DNA from: Flavobacterium pectinovorum
GTDB lineage: Bacteria; Bacteroidota; Bacteroidia; Flavobacteriales; Flavobacteriaceae
Direction of reading: 5' to 3'
DNA length: 64,000 bases
Assembly (NCBI RefSeq): GCF_022802975.1
Contig: NZ_JAFEVZ010000013.1
Span: 1 to 64,000, forward strand
Numbering within the stretch: position 1 is the stretch's first letter; every line of letters begins with the position of its first letter. The translations under genes and the position numbers were made by a program. This document shows, piece by piece, positions 26,528-36,991 of this stretch. The notes beneath the pieces were generated by a model. The model did no database searches and was not told the DNA's origin. It was given only the letters and a program-made list of their open reading frames with translations.

Positions 26528-27568
26528 ATGATTAAATTAATTAAAATAGATGAAGATTCAAGAGTACCTAAGTACAAGCAAATTGTAGATTCAATTCTGC
26601 AAAATATTGCCAATGGTAACCTGAAAATAAATCAAAAGATTCCGTCCATAAATAACTTTAGCGAAGAGTTTTATATGTCAAGGGATACTGTTGAAAAAGC
26701 TTATAATATTTTAAAAGAACGTAAAATTATTTCTTCCATAAGAGGAAAAGGATACTATATTACCAGAACAAAATTAGAATCGAAAGTGAATATTTTGTTT
26801 CTTTTTAATAAACTGAGTGCGTATAAAATGAAAACTTACAGCTCATTTATTAATACATTAGGAGCAAATGCGCATGTAGATTTGCACATATATCATTGCG
26901 ATGAAACCTTATTTTTAAATCTGCTGGATAAATTTGAAGGTGCGTACGACTATTATGTAATCACGACACACTTTAAAACAGACGAATTAAAACATTTGAG
27001 TTTTACCGATGAAGTAGCAAAAGCCATCCAGAGAATACCACAGGACAAGCTGGTAATTATGGATAACATAAAAATTGGATTAGGAAGCGAGGTTATCAAA
27101 ATATATCAGGATTTTGAAAATGATATTTACAATGCCTTAAAAGAAGGACTTACAAAAATCAACAAATACAAGAGGTTAATTTTAATATATCCGGAAAAAG
27201 CTGTTTATCCTTATCCAAGGAGAATTTTGCATGGTTTCAGGAAATTTTGTGTAGAACACGAGATTAATTTTGAAATTTTAAGTGAAGTTTACGATGATAT
27301 GATCCTTAAAAAAGGAGATTTATTTATCACTATAGAAGAATCTGACCTGGTTAATTTAGTCAAACAAATCAGGGACGAAGAATATGTATTAGGAAGCGAC
27401 ATCGGTATTATATCCTACAATGATACTCCGCTAAAAGACTTGTTAGGTATAACTGTTATGTCTACTGATTTTAATGAAATGGGAGAAATTGCAGCAAGAA
27501 TGATTTTAAACAAAGAAAAAGGAGAAGTAAAAGTGCCTTTCAATTTTATTGACAGAAACTCGATTTAA
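26528..27568 (+). CDS. GntR-family regulator with LacI-type sensor domain (likely rhamnose regulator)
   Basis: This 346-aa protein has a GntR winged helix at about residues 1-77 (YKQIVDSILQNIANGNLK, SINNFSEEFYMSRDTVEKAY, SSIRGKGYYI). A periplasmic-binding-protein-like sensor domain (about 85-340) ends in a DIGIISYNDTPLKDLLGITVMSTDF segment typical of LacI-type effectors. This architecture is used in Bacteroidota for sugar regulons such as fucose. It is divergent from rhaT and the only DNA-binding regulator beside the rhamnose genes, so it probably controls them. The effector (rhamnose or a phosphorylated intermediate) is inferred. Confidence 0.85.
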   Translation: MIKLIKIDEDSRVPKYKQIVDSILQNIANGNLKINQKIPSINNFSEEFYMSRDTVEKAYNILKERKIISSIRGKGYYITRTKLESKVNILFLFNKLSAYKMKTYSSFINTLGANAHVDLHIYHCDETLFLNLLDKFEGAYDYYVITTHFKTDELKHLSFTDEVAKAIQRIPQDKLVIMDNIKIGLGSEVIKIYQDFENDIYNALKEGLTKINKYKRLILIYPEKAVYPYPRRILHGFRKFCVEHEINFEILSEVYDDMILKKGDLFITIEESDLVNLVKQIRDEEYVLGSDIGIISYNDTPLKDLLGITVMSTDFNEMGEIAARMILNKEKGEVKVPFNFIDRNSI

Positions 27569-27647
27569 CAGCACTACTATATAAAGGTCTTTAATGTTAA
27601 TTTTTAAAACTTATTTCTTTTATTTAGAATTAATATAAATAATATTT

Positions 27648-27655
27648 TATCTTTG
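27648..27655 (+). promoter_or_regulatory. Candidate -7 box for the sigma-factor operon
   Basis: TATCTTTG matches TAnnTTTG, 70 bp before the sigma factor start. No exact TTG lies at the -33 distance. Confidence 0.4.
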
Positions 27656-27724
27656 TCACCAACTTCTGGCCTAATACCACTTTAGGATCATAATTTGTAA
27701 TCCTTTACCAGAGATAAAATATAA

Positions 27725-28324
27725 ATGAATAGTAACACCAGCTTTGAATCCGAAACATTTGAATCTTTTAAAAAGGGAAAGGAAGCTGCGTTTACCTATT
27801 TTTATGATAAATATTTCTGCCGGATTACATCCTTTGGCATTCAGTTTATTTATGATAAGGATGAAGCCGAGAATCTTGCTCAGGAAGCTTTTATCAATTT
27901 ATGGCAAAACAGAGAAAATATTGATTCTCTAAACGGAATACAATCCTTTTTATATACTTACGCCAAATCGAAATGTCTTAACTTCATCAGACACAATAAA
28001 GTTAAAGACAAATTCAAAAACGACCTATTAAATCATAAAGAAAGAGAACTCGACATCGAAGTCTTAAATTCGATTCAGTTTGACACTTTAGAATTGACCG
28101 AATTAGAACGTATCATTAACGAATCTATAAACGATTTACCTCCCAAAACCCGTGAAGTTTTTATCAAAAAACGTTTTGAGAATAAAAAAAATGCAGAAAT
28201 TGCAGCAGAAATGCAGGTTACTCTAAAAGCCGTTGAAGCCCACATGACAAAGGCTTTGAAGATTTTAAAAACAAAATTATCCGATTATTTATTTCTGATT
28301 TTTATCTTTATTTGTAATAATTAA
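27725..28324 (+). CDS. FecI-like ECF RNA polymerase sigma factor
   Basis: This 199-aa ECF sigma factor has region 2 around residues 20-65 (DKDEAENLAQEAFINLWQNRE) and region 4 around 135-180 (LPPKTREVFIKKRFENKKNAEIAAEMQVTLKAVEAHM, abridged). A hydrophobic tail (LFLIFIFI) is typical of the Bacteroidota FecI branch. It leads an apparent operon with a FecR anti-sigma factor and a SusC carrying an STN signalling domain, the classical trans-envelope arrangement. It probably activates its own downstream transport genes in response to the substrate of that receptor. Confidence 0.92.
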   Translation: MNSNTSFESETFESFKKGKEAAFTYFYDKYFCRITSFGIQFIYDKDEAENLAQEAFINLWQNRENIDSLNGIQSFLYTYAKSKCLNFIRHNKVKDKFKNDLLNHKERELDIEVLNSIQFDTLELTELERIINESINDLPPKTREVFIKKRFENKKNAEIAAEMQVTLKAVEAHMTKALKILKTKLSDYLFLIFIFICNN

Positions 28325-28391
28325 AAATTAAACATAGGGTTTTTCATTTCTGAAGTGTACTTACTATAACACGACGTTTAAAACATCAGTT

Positions 28392-29495
28392 ATGGCATCA
28401 GAAATAATTTATAAGTACCTGTCTAATGAAGCCTCAGAAAAGGAAATTCAAACTCTTTTTGAATGGATTGATGCTTCTGAAGAAAACAAAAAACAGTTTA
28501 TCTCTATAAAGAAGACGTGGGCTCTTTCAGCTTTAACAGAAAATATTTCTACCAATACTACTCCGGTAATTAAAATTAAACCAAAAAATAAAGCCGCTAA
28601 ATATTTAAAATATGCTGCCGTATTTTTAACACTGCTTGGCTTAGGAAGAATCGCTTTTAACTTTAGTCAAAAAACAAAATCATCAAAAGAAATTGTTCTT
28701 GAATTAGGAGACGGACGAACAGAATTTATCACCAAAACTAATCAAAGCAATTTAGTAAACGATAAAGGCGAATTGATTGCCAGAAAACTACCCGGTCAGA
28801 TTGTTTATTTTGGAAAAGCAAAAGATGATGAAGTTATATACAACTCACTTAAAGTTCCTTATGGTAAAACATTTAAACTTACACTTTCAGACGGAACGGT
28901 TGTAAGTTTAAATTCCGGAACCACTTTTCGATATCCTGAGCAGTTTGGTATTAACGGAAAAAGAACTGTTTTTTTAACCGGAGAAGCCTTTTTTGAAGTC
29001 GCCAAAGACAAAGAACATCCTTTTATAGTAAACGCAAATCAGGCAGCTATAGAAGTTTTGGGAACTAAATTTAACGTAAGTGCTTATCCTGAAACCCCTA
29101 CAGTCAATAGTGTTTTAGTTGAAGGAAGTATTCAGATGTATGAAGCCGAAAACATATCGAATGCTGTTTTGCTGAAACCAAACCAAATGGCTACATGGCA
29201 AAACAATTCAAAAAAAATCACGACAAAATCTGTAGATCCTGATTTTTACTCAGCCTGGACAAAAGGCGAACTTACTTTTAAAGACACTCCATTTTCAACC
29301 ATTGTTAAAATAATTCAGCGAACTTACGATGTTGAAATTATCAATGAGAATTCGGATTTAGCCAGACAGCATTTTACCGGAACAATTAAAATTAGTGAAT
29401 CGAGCGTTGAAAACATTTTAGAACTTCTAAAACGTGACACTCCATTTGAATACACTATTAAGCAAAGTACCATTACCATTACCAACATCCAGTAA
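28392..29495 (+). CDS. FecR-type anti-sigma factor
   Basis: This is a 367-aa inner-membrane protein. A cytoplasmic N-terminal region (about 1-68) binds the sigma factor, a transmembrane helix spans about 72-90 (YAAVFLTLLGLGRIAF), and the periplasmic FecR domain (about 150-260) contains LSDGTVVSLNSGTTFRYP and FLTGEAFFEVAKD. A C-terminal DUF4974 (about 295-367) has GELTFKDTPFSTIVKIIQR. It lies 67 bp after the sigma gene and 12 bp before SusC. It should relay occupancy of the receptor STN domain to the sigma factor. Confidence 0.93.
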   Translation: MASEIIYKYLSNEASEKEIQTLFEWIDASEENKKQFISIKKTWALSALTENISTNTTPVIKIKPKNKAAKYLKYAAVFLTLLGLGRIAFNFSQKTKSSKEIVLELGDGRTEFITKTNQSNLVNDKGELIARKLPGQIVYFGKAKDDEVIYNSLKVPYGKTFKLTLSDGTVVSLNSGTTFRYPEQFGINGKRTVFLTGEAFFEVAKDKEHPFIVNANQAAIEVLGTKFNVSAYPETPTVNSVLVEGSIQMYEAENISNAVLLKPNQMATWQNNSKKITTKSVDPDFYSAWTKGELTFKDTPFSTIVKIIQRTYDVEIINENSDLARQHFTGTIKISESSVENILELLKRDTPFEYTIKQSTITITNIQ

Positions 29496-29507
29496 CCACC
29501 TAAAAAC

Positions 29508-32500
29508 ATGAAACTTACTGTAAAATTTTCAAGAAAAATAATATTTTTCTTAGCCATTGTATTATCCGGTTTAAAAGGTTTTTCACAAAACAAATCGATT
29601 ACATTAAATATAAATAATGAGCCAATCAGTTTGATTATCAAGTCTATTGAAGAACAAAGTGATTTTAGGATTATCTACAATGCAAAAAAAGTAAATACGG
29701 ATCAAAAGGCCAGTATCAATGTTAAGAACGCTTCCTTAGAAACTGTTTTAAAACAATTATTTAAAGGCAAAAACATTTCGTTTTACATTCAGAAAAAACA
29801 GGTTTTATTAACGAGCTCTGCTCCTGCTCCGACAGATAGTTCAGAAGAAACAGAAAGAACAATCAAAGGAGTTGTTCTGAATGCTAAAGATAAATCACCC
29901 CTTCCGGGAGCGACTGTAATGGTAAAAGGAACCGGAAGAGGTGCCATAACCGATTCTGACGGAAGATTTATTTATCTGTTGAAAGAAAAAGACATTGATA
30001 ATGTTGTACTTCAGGTTACGCTTCTGGGAATGGTAACTCAGGAGCAGGAAGTCGGTAATAAAAACACTTTTACTTTTTATATGGAAGAAGCTGTAGATGA
30101 GCTGAATCCGGTTATTATTACATCTTCTTATGGGACAAAAAAGTTAAAAGAGGAAATTGTAGGGAGTATTTCAACGATAACTTCAAAAGACATCCCAGTA
30201 CAGCAGGCGTCTGAAAGTATTGATAAAATGCTGGAAGGACAGGTTGCAGGAGTTTTGATTGAAAACACTTCTGGTGTGGGCGGGCCTGTAAAAATTAATA
30301 TTCGCGGAGAGGGAACTATAAAGCCTATAGGAACTAATGTTACAGGAACTTCAACTCAGCCACTTATTATAGTTGATGGTGTTATTATGGCTGAAGAAAC
30401 ACATATAGATAGCTCATTCTTTAATGGCCAAGGCAATTTTTCTGAATCTTTATCAAACCCTTTAGCTCAAATTTCTCCTGATAATATTGAAAGCTTTACA
30501 GTCCTTAAAGATGCCGCAGCCGTTGGTATTTATGGTGCTGATGGAGCTAATGGGGTGATCTTGATTACAACAAAAAAAGGAAAAGTCGGGGAAGCTAAAT
30601 TTACCTTTTCAAACCAATTGGGAGTTTCTACAGCTATTAATCAAATAAAATATTTAAATGGAGAACAATATAATGAAGTTAGAAACGAATATCTAAAAAA
30701 CACTTCTCAGTCACATATTAATATTCCCTACAATGGTATAAATACTGACTGGTTTGACTTATTGAACAATTCCGGAATTTACAATAAATATAACTTTAGT
30801 GTTTCAGGAGCTAGTTCTAAGTTTTCTTATCGAACCAATATTACTTATTTAGATATTGAGGAACCGCAATTAGGTAATAAAACAAAACAATTCAACGGAG
30901 GAATAAATTTAGGTTACAGAGCATCAAAATGGGATGTAAACTTATCCTTAAATCCTAGTTACATTAAAAAAAATGCTCCTAATATTTATTATACGCATGC
31001 TTATATCCCAACATTATCTCCTTTTAACCAGGATGGATCTTACACTATTACTGGAGTAACCGGAGTAACCGGAGGCAATCCGTTAGCCGCTATTGAACAA
31101 AATAAAAACCAAACAGATACTTATGGTCTTTTAGGAAGCATAAACTTAGGATATGAATTGAATAAGTCTATAAAGTTTTTGACTCTTTTTGGAATCGACT
31201 ATAAAGACAAAAATCAGGATCGTTATTTTTCAGGAGAAAATGAAAGTGGAAGAACCAGCGGAAGTTTTCTTTTAGATGGCATAAGTTATTCTGATTGGGG
31301 AAGACGAGCTATCAATAAAAGAAACTCAACTAAATGGAACTGGCAGGGACAAATGTTATTTGATAAACAAATCAATAAAGACCATACAATAGATGGCGTA
31401 TTAGGATTTGAACTTTCAGAAGAAAACGGAAAATTTCGTTATGCATCTGCCACAGGGTTTACAAATCCAAATATTATCAACGCTGTTCAAGATGCCATAC
31501 AGGATGATGACCCTTTAACAGCTGTTGATGAAACAAATGCAAACCAAACTTATCGAAATGAGATTAGTTCCAGTTCAAGAGTCTCCTTGTTTTCACAAAT
31601 TAATTATAATTATAAAAAGAAATATTATTTCTTAGGAAATTTTAGACGTGATCAAAGTTCTGTTTTTGGTGATGATACCAACGTTGCTTTAAATAGCGGA
31701 GCAGGCTTAGCCTGGATAAGCAGTAATGAAGACTTTTTAAAATCAAGTTCCTGGATTGATTTATTAAAATTAAAAGTTAGTTACGGTTCAACAGGTAATT
31801 CAAGAATTGGTTCTTATCGCTCAAAAGGTTTGTATAACATTTCTCAAAATGGTTATAATGGACAAGATTATGCAACCGTAGCTGCTGCCCCAAATGGCAG
31901 GCTTAGCTGGGAAAAAAATGTAAAATTTAATGCTGGCATTGATTTTAACATATTTAAAGCTATTGAATTATCGCTGGAATATTATTACGATGATTTGTCT
32001 GATTTAATTGTTGCCAGAGATATTCCTTCTGAAAATGGGTATGGAACATTGGAATTAAATGCAGCCAGCATGTATAACAAAGGTTTTGAATTCACAACCA
32101 GAATTAAATGGTTTCAAAAAGGCAAATTTAAATGGACAACCTCTTTTAACATTTCTACAATTGAAAATAAAGTAACTGAGTTAATAGGCTTGGGAAGTGA
32201 ATATTCAATATCAAACAGAGCACTTGCACAAAAAATTGGATATAGTACTACTACCATTTGGGGAATAAACTGGATTGGGATCGATCCGGCAACCGGCAGG
32301 GATCTTATCCGAAAAAATGGACAGGTTTATGATTCCAGAACTTATAGAAGTTTATTTACTGTTGCAGATTGGGAACCAATTGGAGATACACAACCAAAAG
32401 CTTTTGGAGGTTTCGGCAACAGGTTTTCATTAAACGACAATATTACATTATCTATAAATGGTGCTTTTCAGTGGGGTGGTGACAAACTTGTTTCTGACGA

Positions 32501-32858
32501 AATTATTGCAAAATACAGCACGACATCAAACCGTAATATGACTGTAAATGCTTATGATTATTGGAGAAAACAGGGCGATAATGTAACACAGCCTTCTCCG
32601 GGTGATAATCCTATAATGCCCAATTTGAGTAAGTATGTTTATGACGCCACTTACATCAAAATCAGTAACATTAACCTGAGTTATAATGTACCTGTAAAAA
32701 ATACTTTTCTGGATAGTTTAACTGTTTTTGGAGATGTATCCAATGTCCTTTATTGGTATAAAGAGAAAAGCCCTTCAGGAATGAATGGGATTCGGGAACT
32801 TAATTATACTTATCCTCAGGCGAGAACTATTTCGTTAGGAATTAATACTAAATTTTAA
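29508..32858 (+). CDS. SusC/RagA TonB-linked outer-membrane transporter with STN domain
   Basis: This 1116-aa outer-membrane receptor has a signal peptide (about 1-26) and an STN signalling domain (about 30-105; ISLIIKSIEEQSDFRIIY). A CarboxypepD_reg-like domain (about 118-200; LPGATVMVKGTGRGAITD) follows, then the plug (about 205-345; GQVAGVLIENTSG, DAAAVGIYGADGANGVILITT) and a 22-strand barrel to the C-terminus. STN plus upstream FecI/FecR indicates sigma-regulated expression. Its partner SusD begins 5 bp later. Substrate is unknown: RG-I oligosaccharides are possible from location, but the adjacent peroxidase is unusual for a glycan system. Confidence 0.93.
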   Translation: MKLTVKFSRKIIFFLAIVLSGLKGFSQNKSITLNINNEPISLIIKSIEEQSDFRIIYNAKKVNTDQKASINVKNASLETVLKQLFKGKNISFYIQKKQVLLTSSAPAPTDSSEETERTIKGVVLNAKDKSPLPGATVMVKGTGRGAITDSDGRFIYLLKEKDIDNVVLQVTLLGMVTQEQEVGNKNTFTFYMEEAVDELNPVIITSSYGTKKLKEEIVGSISTITSKDIPVQQASESIDKMLEGQVAGVLIENTSGVGGPVKINIRGEGTIKPIGTNVTGTSTQPLIIVDGVIMAEETHIDSSFFNGQGNFSESLSNPLAQISPDNIESFTVLKDAAAVGIYGADGANGVILITTKKGKVGEAKFTFSNQLGVSTAINQIKYLNGEQYNEVRNEYLKNTSQSHINIPYNGINTDWFDLLNNSGIYNKYNFSVSGASSKFSYRTNITYLDIEEPQLGNKTKQFNGGINLGYRASKWDVNLSLNPSYIKKNAPNIYYTHAYIPTLSPFNQDGSYTITGVTGVTGGNPLAAIEQNKNQTDTYGLLGSINLGYELNKSIKFLTLFGIDYKDKNQDRYFSGENESGRTSGSFLLDGISYSDWGRRAINKRNSTKWNWQGQMLFDKQINKDHTIDGVLGFELSEENGKFRYASATGFTNPNIINAVQDAIQDDDPLTAVDETNANQTYRNEISSSSRVSLFSQINYNYKKKYYFLGNFRRDQSSVFGDDTNVALNSGAGLAWISSNEDFLKSSSWIDLLKLKVSYGSTGNSRIGSYRSKGLYNISQNGYNGQDYATVAAAPNGRLSWEKNVKFNAGIDFNIFKAIELSLEYYYDDLSDLIVARDIPSENGYGTLELNAASMYNKGFEFTTRIKWFQKGKFKWTTSFNISTIENKVTELIGLGSEYSISNRALAQKIGYSTTTIWGINWIGIDPATGRDLIRKNGQVYDSRTYRSLFTVADWEPIGDTQPKAFGGFGNRFSLNDNITLSINGAFQWGGDKLVSDEIIAKYSTTSNRNMTVNAYDYWRKQGDNVTQPSPGDNPIMPNLSKYVYDATYIKISNINLSYNVPVKNTFLDSLTVFGDVSNVLYWYKEKSPSGMNGIRELNYTYPQARTISLGINTKF

Positions 32859-32862
32859 AGAG

Positions 32863-34341
32863 ATGAACTATTATAAAAATATAAAACAATTTAAGTTTCT
32901 GACACTTTTGGCAATGTTGTTTTTGTTTCAAAGCTGCAGTGATTTTTTAGAACAGGAACCAGGTACACAAACGTCTATAGATGAACAGCTGGAAACAAAA
33001 AAAGGGGTTTTGCAAGCTTTGAATGGTATGTATGGTGATATCAGGGATATTGTAAATGGTCAGGCCTACTTAGTTTATTCTGATATTCAGGGTGGAAATT
33101 TAAAACTAACACCTTCTCTTATTGGTAATCAAAAAGGAGGATTTCGTATTCACTCAGATATTACAAATTTCTATTCTTTTGATGATTCTGCAGATAAATC
33201 TAACTTTTCTGCTTTTTATGGCTATGCATACGAAGCTATAAATGAAGCTAACCTGATTTTAGAATTTACAGATGCTTTAACAGACGCAACAGAATCCGAA
33301 AAAAATCAGATTAAAGCCGAAGCTTTAACAGCAAGAGCTTATGTGCATTTTTTATTAAACCAATTGTACAGTCAGAATTACAGTTACACAAACGATGCAT
33401 CACACCCGGGAATTGTTTACAACACGAAGTCAGTAAAAAACGGGCTGCAATACCCATCAAGAGAAACGGCTGCAAATACTTACAATTATATCATAAATGA
33501 TATAAAAAAAGCATTAGACCTTTATTCAAATAGTACACTTCTAAACGGGCCTGCTTATTCTTATTTTAATAAAACAAATGCAAAAGCTTTATTATCCAGA
33601 GTTTATTTATCAAAAAATGACTGGAACAATGCTTACGAAACTGCAAATGATGTTATTACAAATTCTGGGATAAATTTAATAAGTTCGGACAATCTCATTG
33701 CTCAATGGGCACAACCGGATCTCCCTGTTTCTGAAATTTTACTCGAATTTTCAATATCAAGAACTACGGAGGGTGTAGCGAGTAATTCGTTATCTGCCTA
33801 TTTTGGATATACATCTTCAACCGCTTATAGTGATTATGTTGCTTCAGAAGATTTGATAAATCTATACGAAACATCTGATATTCGAAAACAGCTATTTTTG
33901 GTTGAGCCATTACAAACCCTCGTTAATTTACAATTAGTAGACAGAAATTATTATTTCACTAAAAAATTTCAGGGAAATCCCGGGTATGTTGCTTTTAGAA
34001 TGAGTGAGCAATATTTAATTCGTGCCGAAGCGGCTTTAAAACTGAACAATACCGTTCAGGCAAAAACGGATATCAATACGATAAGAGAAAGAGCAAATGC
34101 AAGCCTCCTGACTGATTCTGAAAATTTAGAAGATGCCATATTTTTAGAAAGACGAAAAGAACTTTGTTTTGAGGGACATTTATTTTTTGATACAACCCGA
34201 AACCATAAGAACATTTCAAGAAACGATGGCTGCCAGTCTCTCAATTGCAGTATGAATTACCCATCACTCAAATTTGTATTGCCTATACCACGCAACAATA
34301 CTAACATTAACGCAAATCTGAAACAAAATGAATCGTATTAG
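32863..34341 (+). CDS. SusD/RagB surface lipoprotein
   Basis: This 492-aa surface lipoprotein has its lipobox at Cys25 (LFQSCSDF). The fold is recognisable from the N-terminal SusD-like region (QLETKKGVLQALNGMYGDI), a TPR region around ALTARAYVHFLLNQLYS, and the C-terminal RRKELCFEGHLFFDTTR plus LPIPRNNTNINANLKQNESY landmarks. It caps the SusC barrel and binds its cargo. Its last codons overlap the next lipoprotein gene by 14 bp, so the two are translationally coupled. Confidence 0.93.
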   Translation: MNYYKNIKQFKFLTLLAMLFLFQSCSDFLEQEPGTQTSIDEQLETKKGVLQALNGMYGDIRDIVNGQAYLVYSDIQGGNLKLTPSLIGNQKGGFRIHSDITNFYSFDDSADKSNFSAFYGYAYEAINEANLILEFTDALTDATESEKNQIKAEALTARAYVHFLLNQLYSQNYSYTNDASHPGIVYNTKSVKNGLQYPSRETAANTYNYIINDIKKALDLYSNSTLLNGPAYSYFNKTNAKALLSRVYLSKNDWNNAYETANDVITNSGINLISSDNLIAQWAQPDLPVSEILLEFSISRTTEGVASNSLSAYFGYTSSTAYSDYVASEDLINLYETSDIRKQLFLVEPLQTLVNLQLVDRNYYFTKKFQGNPGYVAFRMSEQYLIRAEAALKLNNTVQAKTDINTIRERANASLLTDSENLEDAIFLERRKELCFEGHLFFDTTRNHKNISRNDGCQSLNCSMNYPSLKFVLPIPRNNTNINANLKQNESY

Positions 34342-35809
34342 TAAAATTATATCTGTATTAAGTATTATTATAATATTGTTTCAATCCTGTTCAAAGGATG
34401 ATTACAAATTAGATTCTAAAAGCGTTGATCCGTTTGTGCGTTTCAATTTCTTAATCACTTCTGCAGGTGTACCTCTGGAATATCCCAAGATAAATACAGG
34501 TTTACTTCCGGTAAGTTCATTTGAAAACAAATCGGTCAAAACCTTAAAAGTGCCCGTTACTTTAACTTCTACTACTTTAAAATCACCGGTAACGGTTAGT
34601 TTTAGTTCAGTAACTTCAGGTGATGCAAACAGTTACAGTATGAACCCGGAAAGCGAATTAATTTTTGAAGGAAACAAACTAACGGATACTATTTTTGTTT
34701 CTTTTGATAAAAGATGGAAGGATCAGCAGACTATTACCATGAAATTAGAAAACGCTTCTGACCCTTTGGTACATATTGGAAATTTAAATACTCAGGCACC
34801 ACACAATATTTTTACCGTTACGTTAGGAGAAGCAGCTACAAGCTATACATTTCCGGAGAATCAATTCACTATTAAAGGCCTGGCCGGTGAAAAAATCGAT
34901 TTTAAAGTAAATTTCCCTAATGGATTTATTCCTTCTGAAATTGAAAATCTTGAAATATTCAGTTTTTTAAATGGATTTGATTATTCTTTAACTCACGATG
35001 ACTATGGAGATAACAGAAGTTTTATTACCTATCATTTGACACTTTTAGAAAATTTGAGTAATGAAGATGTGCGCTATCAGACAAAAATCACATTAAAAAG
35101 CACTCCTAATTATATTGCAAACGGAAATACTATTTTAACAATTGAGAAACCCGAAAAATCAACACGGGATGTTTTGGCCAATCCGGCTTCTAAGTTCTAT
35201 AATTTAGCCAATTCAAATTATCAAACCTATGGTGTAAACTGGTTTGAAAGGAGCGATGCTTGTGTGTGGCAGGCCTTTAATGTCTTTACATTCCCGGTTG
35301 TAGTCACAAAAGACAATCAAAATGCAATTTTATACAGTGATAAAGGAACCGCAAATACTAATGACGATGTGTATCATGATGCTTTCAAAATTGGTTTTAA
35401 TGTTGTTGCCGGAAGTTCTACAGTAAATTCATTTAACTTAAAAAGATGGTTTCCTAACGCCAGTACAGCTGCTGCCATTTCTCCTGGTTTTAACATAAAA
35501 TCTGCATTAGAGTTTTTTCCCGAAAACGGAAACAGTAAAACCAATGGTATTGTACTTGTGATTCCACAGGATATTACAATTGGAACATCAGGAACAAATG
35601 CAAAGAGTTACAGCATCGCTATCGAAGGGGAAGGAACTTACAAAGAAATAAGTCCTGATTTATTTGAAATTTCATTTGAATTGAAATTAACCAATACAGC
35701 ATTATTTGGAGGAACAGTGACTTCTAAATACAAAATTTATAATAAAAACAGCTTCCCAACTGTAGTACCGTTAGATGAACCTTGTCGAAAAGCAATTATT
35801 GACCTATAA
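34328..35809 (+). CDS. Uncharacterised surface lipoprotein of the SusCD operon
   Basis: This 493-aa lipoprotein has a lipobox at Cys21 (LFQSCSKDD). The N-terminal half (about 30-165) looks like an immunoglobulin/Calx-beta-type sandwich (VPVTLTSTTLKSPVTVSFSS), similar to DUF4843-like accessory lipoproteins. The C-terminal half (about 280-480) is a separate beta-rich domain that I do not recognise. It overlaps susD by 14 bp and is followed 1 bp later by the di-haem peroxidase. It is probably a third surface component that binds ligand alongside SusD. No enzymatic motif seen. Confidence 0.7.
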   Translation: MNRISKIISVLSIIIILFQSCSKDDYKLDSKSVDPFVRFNFLITSAGVPLEYPKINTGLLPVSSFENKSVKTLKVPVTLTSTTLKSPVTVSFSSVTSGDANSYSMNPESELIFEGNKLTDTIFVSFDKRWKDQQTITMKLENASDPLVHIGNLNTQAPHNIFTVTLGEAATSYTFPENQFTIKGLAGEKIDFKVNFPNGFIPSEIENLEIFSFLNGFDYSLTHDDYGDNRSFITYHLTLLENLSNEDVRYQTKITLKSTPNYIANGNTILTIEKPEKSTRDVLANPASKFYNLANSNYQTYGVNWFERSDACVWQAFNVFTFPVVVTKDNQNAILYSDKGTANTNDDVYHDAFKIGFNVVAGSSTVNSFNLKRWFPNASTAAAISPGFNIKSALEFFPENGNSKTNGIVLVIPQDITIGTSGTNAKSYSIAIEGEGTYKEISPDLFEISFELKLTNTALFGGTVTSKYKIYNKNSFPTVVPLDEPCRKAIIDL

Positions 35810-35810
35810 A

Positions 35811-36962
35811 ATGATGAAAGCAAAAAAATTGATACTCCCTCTTTTATTACTGTTGAGTTTAACAGCATACAAAAGCATAGAAGAACCTGATTATATTGAT
35901 ATTCCGGAATTGCGAAAGCTATATTCCAGCGGAGATGCCTCAAAATGGCCTGCTGCAGAATTGCATGAAAGCATAGACAAATCTAAATTTCAGGATATCG
36001 GGGTACTTCCTGCTGTTCCTTACCCTGCTTATAATCCGTATTCTAAGGAGAAAGAAAGTCTGGGTAAAGTACTATTTTTTGATCCAAGATTGTCCCTGAG
36101 CGGACAAATTGCCTGCGCTTCCTGCCACAATCCGGAATTGGGATGGACAGACAATCTAACGCGTTCTTTTGGTCATGACCGCCAGACGGGAAAACGAAAT
36201 TCGATGACCATTTTAAACTCAGCTTATGCCACTTCCCTCTTTTGGGACGGTCGTGCGAAGAGTTTAGAAGATCAGGCACAATTTCCGGTGAGTGATCCTT
36301 TAGAAATGAATGAAAAACTAACGATTGCAGTAAGCAAAATTGGAAAAATAAAAGGGTACAATCCACTTTTTGAAGCTGCTTTTGGAGACAAAAAAGTCAC
36401 TCTTGAACGAATTCAGTATGCCATTGCTACATTCGAGAGATCAATTAATAGTCCGAAAAGTAAATTTGATCATTTTGTTAGCGGTAAATCAGATGCTTAT
36501 ACCGATCAGCAAGTAAAAGGATTGCATTTGTTCAGAACGAAAGCACAATGTATCAACTGCCATAACACACCTTATTTCAGTGATAACCAGTTTCATAATG
36601 ACGGACAGGTTTTATTTGGAACAAAAAATGAAGATTTCGGACGCTACAACGTAACAAAGGATGTTAAAGATATCGGCAAATTCAGAACGCCTACACTTCG
36701 TGAAGTGGTTAATACAAGACCATGGATGCATCACGGACATTTTCCAACTTTACTGGACGTAGTAGAGCTTTACAATTTAGGCAACCCTTCTCCTGTTCAG
36801 AAAAAATACCTGGGAACCCCACGTGATTCTTTAATCCCGAAAGTAGATCCAATGCTTAAAAAGTTAAACTTAAGCAAAGAAGAAATGAGTGACTTATTGG
36901 CTTTTATTGAAACTTTAAGTACGCCAACGAGAAGGATTATGGCTCCGGATCTTCCAAAATAA
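35811..36962 (+). CDS. Di-haem cytochrome-c peroxidase (MauG/CcpA family)
   Basis: This is a 383-aa exported protein. I take the ATG at 35811 (MMKAKKLILPLLLLLSLTA, a signal peptide), one base after the previous stop; an upstream ATG would overlap that gene. Two c-type haem sites are visible: CASCH (Cys102, Cys105, His106) and CINCH (Cys247, Cys250, His251). Also present are the bridging-Trp region LGWTDN and a distal MHHGHF. The family reduces H2O2 or, as MauG, oxidises protein side chains. Its placement in a SusCD operon is unusual (see findings). Confidence 0.9.
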   Translation: MMKAKKLILPLLLLLSLTAYKSIEEPDYIDIPELRKLYSSGDASKWPAAELHESIDKSKFQDIGVLPAVPYPAYNPYSKEKESLGKVLFFDPRLSLSGQIACASCHNPELGWTDNLTRSFGHDRQTGKRNSMTILNSAYATSLFWDGRAKSLEDQAQFPVSDPLEMNEKLTIAVSKIGKIKGYNPLFEAAFGDKKVTLERIQYAIATFERSINSPKSKFDHFVSGKSDAYTDQQVKGLHLFRTKAQCINCHNTPYFSDNQFHNDGQVLFGTKNEDFGRYNVTKDVKDIGKFRTPTLREVVNTRPWMHHGHFPTLLDVVELYNLGNPSPVQKKYLGTPRDSLIPKVDPMLKKLNLSKEEMSDLLAFIETLSTPTRRIMAPDLPK

Positions 36963-36991
36963 TTTTAGTAAAATTTAAACAAATAGACATT

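Noticed and set aside
28325..28391. Possible separate small gene between sigma and anti-sigma genes
   Set aside because: Only 67 bp with no start-stop pair of useful length.
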